This document shows, one piece after another, positions 17,567-25,500 of a stretch of 42,012 bases of DNA (position 1 is its first letter; each line of letters begins with the position of its first letter). The stretch is taken from contig CAIVGN010000108.1 of assembly GCA_903905455.1 (NCBI GenBank), positions 1 through 42,012 on the forward strand, read 5' to 3'. Below the pieces are notes generated by a model, which was not told where the DNA came from, ran no database searches, and saw nothing but the letters and a program-made list of their open reading frames with translations. The position numbers and the translations under genes were made by a program. Source of the stretch: an uncultured Archangium sp. (GTDB lineage: Bacteria > Myxococcota > Myxococcia > Myxococcales > Myxococcaceae).

Positions 17567-17639
17567 ACTGTTCGACACGATCAGTTCGGACCTGCAGCAC
17601 CACGCCGCGCTCTCACTCGGCGTCGGCTGGGTGTTCTGA
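17562..17639 (+). pseudogene. 3' remnant of an outer-membrane beta-barrel gene
   Basis: Twenty-five codons end in a TGA at 17637. The tail HAALSLGVGWVF has alternating hydrophobic residues and a terminal phenylalanine, the classic final strand of outer-membrane barrels that the BAM complex recognises. It is out of frame with the signal-peptide remnant at 17377 and has no start of its own. Confidence 0.5.
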
Positions 17640-17817
17640 CTCCGCTCGGCGCTGCGAGAGTTGAACGCGGGGCTTCTCGAGATGTTTGGGAATGAGCGCC
17701 AGACGTCGAGGCCGAAGGTGCCACTTGGGTTGTTTCAGGGTCGCCCTGACGTGCTCCAGCCAACCCGAGTGCACCGGCGGCCAAGGTGGCGCGCAGTGCC
17801 GCCGCCAGCGGGATGGG

Positions 17818-17945
17818 TCACCGGAACCCGGGCGTCCCCACATCCCCCACGAAGGTGTTGTTGAAGGTGACGATCCACGCGTCCGGCGTGCGCGGGGCCG
17901 CCCACACCCCGACGCGGGTCACCTGGCGCAGCGCGCTCTGGGGTG
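17818..17945 (-). pseudogene. Orphan C-terminal gene fragment (minus strand)
   Basis: On the minus strand, about 40 codons ending in TGA at 17818 read VGVWAAPRTPDAWIVTFNN and then TFVGDVGTPGFR. This is composition-balanced, protein-like sequence, unlike random GC-rich frames. It is cut upstream by the start of the duplicated propeller fragment at 17954. No parent gene is visible in the window and the family is not recognised. The plus-strand bases 17640-17817 between this and the barrel remnant hold nothing I can support. Confidence 0.35.
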
Positions 17946-17953
17946 CGCCATCC

Positions 17954-18287
17954 ATGCGGGCTGGGTCACGGCGCTCACGGTGCATGACGGCCGGCTCGTG
18001 GTGGGCACCGATGCCCACGGCGTCTTCGAGCTGCGAGACGGCACCTGGTCGCCGGTGCGTGGCCTCGAGCACCAGTGGGTCACGCCGCATGGCCTCAAGT
18101 CCCTCGATGGTGCGCTGTGGGTCGGTGGCCTGGGCATGCCCGCGAGCGCAGGGGGCGCAGCGCTCGAGGTCCCGGCACGCGACACCTTCGACGTCGTCGC
18201 CACGCCCTCGGAGAGCTTCGTGCTGACCTCGCAGGGGGTGATGACCATGCCGCGCCTGGCGACGGCCTCGGTGCCTCAGGGGGCCGG
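17954..18287 (+). pseudogene. Diverged 334-base copy of the 3' end of the VIT-vWA-propeller gene
   Basis: This stretch aligns with 16967-17300 at a constant offset of 987 bases, with no insertion or deletion and about 25 mismatches by eye (about 92 percent identity). It encodes the last propeller blades (GWVTALTVHDGRLVVGT and onwards) but has no start. The original TAG stop is CAG here. About 15 of the 25 differences fall at third codon positions, suggesting that the copy comes from a once-functional paralogue rather than from a recent partial duplication. Its end overlaps the stop of the minus-strand TPR gene at 18276. The frame runs on to 18396 in antisense to that gene. Confidence 0.85.
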
Positions 18288-18947
18288 GGCTGGACCGAGG
18301 CGCGACAAGAAGCCGTCGATGTCCTTCTGGGGGCCGCCGCGCTTCTTCGCTTGCGTGAGCAACTCCACGGCGCGCGCGGCATCCGTCGCGGCGTAGACCG
18401 TGCCCGCGAAGAAGTACGGCTGCCACCCCGCGAAGCCGAGAGAGATGGAGCGCTCCGCCGAGCGCTTGACCAACTCGACGTCATCGACGTGCCACGCGAC
18501 GTACGAGAGGGCAGCACAGAGATCAGCGCGCGAGCAGGCGCGTTGCCGGAAGTAGCCGAGGTTCGAGTCGAGGTCGGCCTGCTGCGTGGACGTCAGCGAT
18601 TTCTGGCGCACCAACGCCGTGAGGAGCCCGAGCTGCGCAGACTCGGTGACGCGCAGCCCGAGGGCCTTGCGGTAGGCAGCCTCGGCCTCGGGCCACTGGC
18701 TCTTCATGCTCAACGCGCCGCCGAGCGCGATGAAGTACGGCTCGACCTTCGCGGCACATGTCTCGAGCGGGCGGAGCAACTCGACGCGCTGGTCGGAGAG
18801 AGCGCTCCCCAGCTGCTCGATGGCCGCCCGGTGCGCGGGACACTTCGCGAGCAACTGGCTGCGCAGCTCGGCTTGCTCGCGATCGAAACGGGCAGCGGCA
18901 CTTTCGACGGGGGCGGCGACGAGGACCAGCGCGAGCAGCGGAGACAT
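18276..18947 (-). CDS. Exported TPR-like protein
   Basis: The 223-residue product has a short hydrophobic leader (MSPLLALVLVAAPVESAAA) followed by an all-helical body. The stretch QWPEAEAAYRKALGLRVTESAQLGLL reads, in parts, as a TPR helix pair, and AVELLTQAKKRGG near the C-terminus as another. Three to four cysteines are scattered in the middle. It is probably periplasmic and binds proteins. The last codons and the TGA stop lie inside the duplicated propeller fragment, so the present C-terminus (RLGPAPAP) may have been created by that rearrangement. It is divergent from the FG-GAP lipoprotein, with 91 bases between the starts. Confidence 0.75.
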   Translation of the reverse strand: MSPLLALVLVAAPVESAAARFDREQAELRSQLLAKCPAHRAAIEQLGSALSDQRVELLRPLETCAAKVEPYFIALGGALSMKSQWPEAEAAYRKALGLRVTESAQLGLLTALVRQKSLTSTQQADLDSNLGYFRQRACSRADLCAALSYVAWHVDDVELVKRSAERSISLGFAGWQPYFFAGTVYAATDAARAVELLTQAKKRGGPQKDIDGFLSRLGPAPAP

Positions 18948-19038
18948 GGAAGCGAGGACCCTACCCGACTCGGGCCACGCGACGACTGCCGTGGGACCGG
19001 AGCGTTCGACGAGCCCAAACCAGAGTAGGAGGCGCAGC

Positions 19039-21459
19039 GTGCGAGCCCTCGTCGTCGTCGCCCTTGCGTTGGTCGCCGGCTGCCAGTGTCAACCGGACCC
19101 GGACCTCTGTGTCCCCGAGGTGTGCAGCTCGCACTGCTGCCGCGAGAACATCTGCGAACCGGCCGAGGTGTGCCTGGCGCCGGTGGGCCTCGACGCAGGA
19201 ACGCCCGACGCAGGGGCTCAGGATGCCGGCACGCTCGACGCAGGCACGCCCGACGCAGGCACGCCCGACGCAGGCACGCCCGACGCAGGCACGCCCGACG
19301 CAGGAACTCACGATGCCGGTACGCTCGACGCGGGCACGCTCGACGCAGGAACTCACGATGCCGGCACACCCGACGCCGGTATGCGGGACGCAGGCACCTC
19401 CGACGCAGGCCCTTGCGTGCGCCAGTTCTCCGCGGCCCCGGAGCGCCTCGGCAACGCCGCACCCGAGGGCATGACGACCGCCGACTTCAACCTCGATGGC
19501 ATCCCCGACGTGGTGGCGACCGCGGCGAACTCGGTCGACCTGTACCTGTCATCGGGCACCGTCGCGCTCGCGGCGCCGCTGGCGACCGGGCTGCGCGGCG
19601 AACGTGTCACGAGCGGCGACTTCACCGGCGACCACAAGCCCGACCTCATCACCCACGACAACTTCTCCGCGCGCTATTCGATGGCTGCGGGCAACGGCGA
19701 CGGCACCTTCCAGAGCCCCACGACCGTGCCCTGCATCGGCGCCAGCTCGGTGGCATCGCTCGAGGCCGCGGATCTCAACGGCGACGGCCGGCTCGACCTC
19801 TTCGCGGGCGCCACCGGCGGGACCGCCTGCGTCGCGCTGGGTAGCGGCGACGGCGGCTTCCAGGTGTCCTCCCTCACGCTCGACACGCAGCTCAATGACG
19901 TCGCGGTCGCGGACTTCAACCGGGACACGAAGCTCGATCTCCTCAGCGTAGGCAGTGCGGGCATGCAGTTCCGGGCCGGGGTGGGCAACGGCACCTTCCT
20001 CGCGCCGACCACCGTCTCGCCCCTCTCCTGGGCGAGCGTGATCGCCGGCGACTTCGACGCCGACGGCAAGCTCGACCTCGTCGCAGCGTTCACCGAGCCG
20101 AGCGGCACGACCTTCCAGGTGATGCGCGGCGTGGGCAACGGCACGTTCCTCGCGCCGAGCACCCTCCCGCTGGGCCCCTTCACGTGGATCGGCCGGCTGA
20201 CGCGCGGGGAGCTCACCGGCGACGGCATCGACGACCTGGTCATCAGCAGCATGGAAGACAACTGGGTGCAGGTGTTCGCCGGCAGCGCGACGGGCCTGCA
20301 CCTCGACCGCCGCTACTCCACGGGCAGCAACCCCTACTTCTCGGTGGTGACCGACGTCGACCGCGACGGGGCCGGCGACCTGGTGGTGGCCGTGTACGGA
20401 CTGCCCTATTCGCTCATGGTGCTGCGAGGCGCGGGCGCGAGGATGGAGGGCGCGCAGTCCCTCGAGCTGATTCCCAGGTTCGAGGTCTTGCTCCAATCGG
20501 CCGTGGGCGACCTCAACCGCGACCGGAGAGACGACCTCGTGGCGGCGACGAGCGTCGGGCTGGTGTTCCTGACGAGCGTCGATGGCGGGACCTGGGCGCG
20601 CACCTGGAGCGACGCTGGCGTGTCCGGCGTGGCGCTCGGCGACTTCAACGGCAATGGCGTGGTCGACCTCGCCACCACGTCGCGCAGCGGGTTGAGCGTG
20701 GGCGTCGACTGGGGCACGGGCTCCGGGTCGTTCTCCCCGGGGCTCACCGTTCCGCTGCCGGTGCAGGTGGCGCAGTTGGTCAGCGGCGACTTCAACGAGG
20801 ACGGCCACCCCGACCTCGCCGCGCTGGAGGCCTACGGCGGCGGCATCTACCTCTTGCGCTCGAACGGCAGCGGGGGCTTCGCGCCGGCGGTGCGGTACGC
20901 CACGAGCAGCGGCGCGACGCAGTTGAGCGTGGGCGACTTCAACGGGGACCACCACCTCGATCTCTCGGTGGTCAGCACGGGTACCATCACCGTGCTGCGG
21001 GGCTCGGGCACCGGCACGCTGACCGCCGACGCGCCCATCCAGCTCTCGGCCGGGGACCTCCAGGTCGCCACCGGTGACCTCGACGGAGACGGCCGCACGG
21101 ATCTCGCCCTCGCCAGCGGGAGTGGCGCGGGGGTCGGCGTGGGGCTGAGCCTGCCCGCGGGCGGCTTCGCGGTGAGCTGGGTGCAGATCGCGACCACCCG
21201 GGCCACCGCCGAAGAAGTGCGCATCGCCGACCTCGACGGTGATGGCCGCGGGGAGGTGGTGGTCACCATGCGTTGGTCGAGCGAGATCGCCACGCTGCGT
21301 CGCATCAGCGACGGGGGCTTCGCGGCCGAGTTCTTCGCCGTCGCAGAGGACCCCAGGCGGCCGGCCATCGGAGACTTCGACGGCGACGGCAAGCCTGATC
21401 TCGTCGTGCTCGACGCGGTGACGAACTCGGTGGGCCTGCTGATCAACCGCTGTCGGTGA
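19039..21459 (+). CDS. FG-GAP/VCBS-repeat lipoprotein with Asp-Ala-Gly-Thr linker
   Basis: GTG 19039 is preceded by a good ribosome site (AGGAGGCGCAGC). The leader ends in the lipobox LVAGC (C15 of 806 residues), and a Cys-rich knot with six or more cysteines fills about 17-46. A linker of DAGTP/DAGTL/DAGTH units runs over about 52-124. The rest is a chain of at least a dozen FG-GAP/VCBS-type repeats with the calcium-binding pattern DFNLDGIPDV, DLNGDGRLDL, DFDADGKLDLV and DFDGDGKPDLVV, which build an integrin-like propeller. It is a surface-anchored, calcium-dependent adhesion or binding protein by family. The frame is open upstream to 18706 but the leader fixes the start. It converges on arr with 47 bases between. 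Confidence 0.93.
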   Translation: MRALVVVALALVAGCQCQPDPDLCVPEVCSSHCCRENICEPAEVCLAPVGLDAGTPDAGAQDAGTLDAGTPDAGTPDAGTPDAGTPDAGTHDAGTLDAGTLDAGTHDAGTPDAGMRDAGTSDAGPCVRQFSAAPERLGNAAPEGMTTADFNLDGIPDVVATAANSVDLYLSSGTVALAAPLATGLRGERVTSGDFTGDHKPDLITHDNFSARYSMAAGNGDGTFQSPTTVPCIGASSVASLEAADLNGDGRLDLFAGATGGTACVALGSGDGGFQVSSLTLDTQLNDVAVADFNRDTKLDLLSVGSAGMQFRAGVGNGTFLAPTTVSPLSWASVIAGDFDADGKLDLVAAFTEPSGTTFQVMRGVGNGTFLAPSTLPLGPFTWIGRLTRGELTGDGIDDLVISSMEDNWVQVFAGSATGLHLDRRYSTGSNPYFSVVTDVDRDGAGDLVVAVYGLPYSLMVLRGAGARMEGAQSLELIPRFEVLLQSAVGDLNRDRRDDLVAATSVGLVFLTSVDGGTWARTWSDAGVSGVALGDFNGNGVVDLATTSRSGLSVGVDWGTGSGSFSPGLTVPLPVQVAQLVSGDFNEDGHPDLAALEAYGGGIYLLRSNGSGGFAPAVRYATSSGATQLSVGDFNGDHHLDLSVVSTGTITVLRGSGTGTLTADAPIQLSAGDLQVATGDLDGDGRTDLALASGSGAGVGVGLSLPAGGFAVSWVQIATTRATAEEVRIADLDGDGRGEVVVTMRWSSEIATLRRISDGGFAAEFFAVAEDPRRPAIGDFDGDGKPDLVVLDAVTNSVGLLINRCR
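19192..19410 (+). repeat. In-frame tandem repeat coding an Asp-Ala-Gly-Thr-Pro linker
   Basis: About fourteen 15-base units (gacgcaggcacgcc and variants) encode DAGTP, DAGTL, DAGTH and similar. The period is in frame, so copy number can vary freely. It lies inside the FG-GAP lipoprotein gene just behind its Cys-rich segment. Confidence 0.92.
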
Positions 21460-21506
21460 GCGACTGCTGCGGCCCACGCGCTCATGCCCAAGGAGGAGGT
21501 ACGAGC

Positions 21507-21938
21507 TCAGTCTTCGATGGCTTCCACGCCCTGCGCCGCGAGTCGCGCGACGGAGTCCTTCATGGCCTGGAGTTGCGCGGGTGGGTGGCCCTGCCAGTCC
21601 ACGATCTCCCCGGTGACCCGGAGCGGATCCCGAGAGCGGTAGGACTTCGTGGGGTTGCCCGGGAACTTCTTGTCGGTGAGGTTGGGATCATCCTCGATCG
21701 GCCCGGTCGGCTCGACGACGTAGATCCTTCCCCGCCCCTCGCCCACCGCCAGCTCGGCCCCCCAGGTCGCCGCGTCGAGGGTGGCCGTCAGGTAGACGAA
21801 GGCCGCCTTCTTCTTCATGCCGTAGTTGGAGCTCCACCCCGGCTCGAGCAGGTCGCCAGGCTTCAGGGCCGCCTTCGTGCCGTGGAAGTACCGCGGTGAG
21901 TTCGAGGGGTCGATGTCAGTCATGCGCGTGTCGCTCAC
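21507..21938 (-). CDS. arr: Rifamycin ADP-ribosyltransferase (Arr)
   Basis: The 143-residue product transfers ADP-ribose from NAD+ to the hydroxyl on C23 of rifamycins, inactivating them. The match to the Arr family is strong along the whole length: YFHGTKAALKPGDLL, AATWGAELAVGEGRGRIYVV, EPTGPIEDDPNLTDKKFPGN, and EDxx-type WQGHPPAQL near the end, with a final IED. Counting from the GTG start, H19, Y49 and D84 fall at the numbers of the catalytic residues of mycobacterial Arr. GTG 21938 overlaps the stop of the upstream gene by four bases (GTGA), which supports this start over ATG 21923. It is chromosomal, not in an integron cassette, and its codon use equals that of its neighbours. Confidence 0.94.
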   Translation of the reverse strand: MSDTRMTDIDPSNSPRYFHGTKAALKPGDLLEPGWSSNYGMKKKAAFVYLTATLDAATWGAELAVGEGRGRIYVVEPTGPIEDDPNLTDKKFPGNPTKSYRSRDPLRVTGEIVDWQGHPPAQLQAMKDSVARLAAQGVEAIED

Positions 21939-22540
21939 GGCTTGCGCGGCCGCTTCGCCTGGATGGGCTGGGCGTCACCGGCGGTGCGCGCCTTCGCCAG
22001 CTTCAGCACCTCGGTGCGGGCGGTCAGCGCCTCGAGCGCGCCCTCCACGGTGAGCTCGAGGCCCCCGGGCACGGCCCGCAGGAAGACGATGCGACGCGGG
22101 TCCGGCTTGCCGCTGGCGTCCTTCTGCTGGTCGAGCTTCACGGCCCGGGGCGAGTCGTAGCTCTCGATGAGCACGATCTTGTTCACCTGCTCGAACTCGC
22201 GGCGCGCCTGCACCTCGAGCCACATGCCGTCGTGGGCGCGGCGCACCTCGAGGACGTCCCCCGCGCCGACCCCGCTCCCGTCGAGCACCTCGCGCACGGT
22301 CCACGCCTGGAGGTGCCGCTCCACGGGCTTCGAGCGCCCCGGCGGCAAGCCCGCCTCGGCGCGCGGCACGAGGGCGATGGTCTCGGTGCGATCCGCCGCG
22401 GGGGTGCGCTCGGCGATGACGATGAGGGTCGAGAACTCGACGACCTGCTCCAGGGAGACCGGCTGCTGTCGTCCGCTCGTAAGGCCTCGGTGGCTGGTGA
22501 GGAGCATCAGGGTGGCGGCGAGCGCCGCGCAGGTCCGCAT
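21935..22540 (-). CDS. Small exported protein of unknown function
   Basis: ATG 22540 opens 201 codons with a leader (MRTCAALAATLMLLTSHRG). The body has a strand-rich first half (VVEFSTLIVIAERTP) and a WTVREVLDG...GDVLEVRR segment like the small beta-barrel of proteins that report on metal or protease activity. It ends in a basic tail (QAKRPRKP). A longer frame to 22573 would add 11 residues before the leader. It starts 34 bases after the giant lipoprotein stop and its own stop overlaps the arr start by four bases, so it is the middle gene of a likely three-gene unit. I do not recognise the family. Confidence 0.75.
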   Translation of the reverse strand: MRTCAALAATLMLLTSHRGLTSGRQQPVSLEQVVEFSTLIVIAERTPAADRTETIALVPRAEAGLPPGRSKPVERHLQAWTVREVLDGSGVGAGDVLEVRRAHDGMWLEVQARREFEQVNKIVLIESYDSPRAVKLDQQKDASGKPDPRRIVFLRAVPGGLELTVEGALEALTARTEVLKLAKARTAGDAQPIQAKRPRKP

Positions 22541-22574
22541 GGGCCCGCGAGCTTCGCAGAGTTCACCCCGCACC

Positions 22575-25500
22575 TCACTCGAGGTCGAACACGTCGAAGC
22601 GCCCGTCGGTGCCGAGGTACGCGCGCGTGCCGGCGATGGTCACGCCCGCGTGCTGCGTGCAGGACGGCGACGACACGGTGTGCGCCGTCGGAGCCTGGCC
22701 CATCAGGAAGGGCTCGTCAGGCGTGCCCACGTCGAACGACAGGACGACGTCCTCGAGGCCGCGTTGGCCGATCATCACCACCGTGGTGCCCGCGACGTCG
22801 AGCGCGATGGGCCGCAACACCGAGATGAGCGGGCTGACCAGCATGTCGGCCCACGCCACCTTCGTCGTCACGTTGCCGTCAGCCGCCGCGGCCGCGTTGA
22901 AGGTGTACAGGCCGTTGCCCGACACGGCGTTGAGGTCCTGGGCGGCGAGGTAGAGCGTGCCGTTGCTCAGCTTCCCGTCGAACGATTGGAAGACGGTGCC
23001 CACCGGCGGCACCAACCGCCCGACGAGCTGGTTCGCGCCCATGGTCGTGGCCGGCGCGTCGTCGATCAGGGGGTTGATGTCCACCAGCCAGGCCGTCGGC
23101 TCGGGGTTGGCAGTGCCCGTGGCCCGCGTGACCACCGCGATGCCGTTGGTCACCCGCACCCGCAGCGTGGTGCTGGCCTGCGCGCTGGTGGTGGTGTCGA
23201 ACTGGAACTCCCCGAGCTTGTCGGCCGCGGTGAGGGTGCGGGGCGTGTTGGTCGCCTGCGAGCGCAGCCCGCTGAGCCGGTACACCTCGAGCCACAGCGA
23301 GGTGGGCACGGTGTTCCGCACCGCCGCCACCACCGCGTAGTTGCCCACGCGGTCGATGCTCGTGGGGCGCTCGGCGACGGGCGGCGTGAAGCTCGCGCTG
23401 GCCGCGGTCACCGTGCTGGGCGTCGAGACGCGGTTGAACGAGTCTTCCAGCCGGGTGATGCGGAAGTCGGCGGTGCGCACGGCTACCAGCGTGTCGTCGA
23501 CCACGATGCCGTCGAAGGAGCACGCCTCGGTGTTGCTCGCAGGCGTCATGCGCCGCGTGGGCAGCGGCCCGCTCATGAAGTCGAACACCTGGCCCGACGC
23601 GCCCACCACGAAGCCCGGCCCGACCCGCGGCGTGCCCATGGGGTACTGGACCGAGTAGCGCTGGTGCAGCGAGGTCGCGCTCGACATTTCCCAGGCGTGC
23701 AGCGACGCCGACTGCCCGCCCGACGCGTCGGAGCCGGTGAAGGCGTAGTTGCCGACCACCGCCAGCGCGGTGCCCGAACCCAGCCTGGTGCCGCGCACGT
23801 CGGAGGTGAGCCGCGGCGCGCTGGGCGTACTCAGGTCGCCGGCGCCGAAGTGCGAGGTCGGGGCGGTCGAACTGAAGAAGTACTGCTCGGCCACCAGTTG
23901 CCCCTGGCCGACGGCCGCGAAGGTCGTGCGGCTGATCTCCTGGAAGTAGACCCCCGTCCTGGCCCACAGGCTGGGCAGCGAGACCACCGAGGCCAGCCCA
24001 TTGTTCGAGACCAGGCAGATGTCGCCACTGGTGATGGGCTGGTACCGCGCGGGCGTCGAGGTCACGCCGAGGTAGAAGCGGTCGGCGACCGAGAGGTTGG
24101 TGACGGCGCTGGCGTCCAACGCGTTGGTCAGGTCGAAGGCCGCCGTGATGCTCGAGGACAGCGTGCTGGCGAGGCGATCGCGGGACCACAACAACTGGGC
24201 GGGAGTCGCGACCGCGCTCTGCACCGCGGCCTTCAACGCCGTGGGGAACGACGGGGCCCCCGCGACGTTGTCGTAGAGCGCCGAGACGTCGAAGTGCAGC
24301 ACCACGTCGGTCGCGCCGGTGAAGCCCACGGCGAACAGGTTGTTGCCCCGCACCTCGAGGCCCGTGAGGTTGACGGTGAAGGCGAGGTTCGGCGCGCGGC
24401 AGTCGAGATCCGAGATCAGCACCGGCGAGCCCGTGGCCACCGAGAAGATGCGCACGTGGCTGCCCGACGCCGTGTAGAGCCACGGGTACTCGAGCTTCAT
24501 GCTCGCCGAATAGGGCAGCGTGTTGCCGTCGCTGATGACCAGCGGCTGTCGCGCGACCGGCTGGTAGCCCACACCGTAGGCATTCCCGGTCGTGCCCGGC
24601 GCGACCTTCGTCTCCCAGGACCCGAGCACGAGGTGGCCCTGGGACGAAGCCCCCGCCGCCCACACCACGTCCCCGCTGGTCTCCAGCGCCGACGCGGCGA
24701 CCAGCACCTGGCCGCCACCATCGGGGTTGCCCGCGTCAGGAAAGAGGGGCATCGACCCGATCAAGTCCGCGGGAACCTCGTTGGGTTCGAGGAGCACCTC
24801 GGCGAGCCCACCATCGTTGGGCGGGGTGCCCAGGAGCCCACCTTCGTCGACGGGGACCACGGTGACGTAGGTGGTCGCGCCTTGCGGCAAGCCCGAGAGC
24901 GTGATCGAGCTGCCGGTGACGAAGAGGGGCGAGGGACCCTGTGCCGCGTAGCCGCCGAGGTAGCTGGTGGCCGGGAACACAGGGTCGCCCGTCGCCGCCG
25001 CGTAGTAGACCTTGTAGCCCACCACGTCGGGGCTGGGCGACGCGGTCCAGCCGAACGCCGCGTGCGTGGTGCCGTTGGTGACCCACGACTGGCGCAGGCC
25101 GACGGGCTTCGGGCGCTGGTAGTCGAGTGTCATCACCACGCGGCCCGGGTCGCTCACGTTGCCGGCCTTGTCGCTCTCGGTGATGAGGTACTCGTTCGCG
25201 TCGCCCGCCTCGCTGCCGAAGTTGCGGCCGAAGACCGGCAGCGGGAGCGCGCTCTCGCCGTACTTGATGACCGCGGCCTGGGGGGTGACCGCCAGGCGCA
25301 CCACGTGGTCACCGCCGACGTAGGCCCAGGCCTGGTGCTGCGCGTCGACCACGTTGGCGACGTGCAAGGTGAAGCCGGCCATCGACAGCTGCGTGCCGGG
25401 GTCGAAGGTCTGGCTGGGCGTGAGCACCCGCGGCGTCGCCGGCGCCACCCGGTCCAGGAGCACCACCTGCGAGGTCACGGCCGAGGGGTTGCCCGCGAGA

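Noticed and set aside
17686-18396. A 236-codon frame read as a separate small propeller gene
   Set aside because: Its start lies in unrelated sequence and its end is antisense to the TPR gene; only the duplicated 3' fragment inside is meaningful.
19192-19410. Second regular repeat array
   Set aside because: It is the in-frame DAGTP linker of a lipoprotein, not a CRISPR array or a replication origin.
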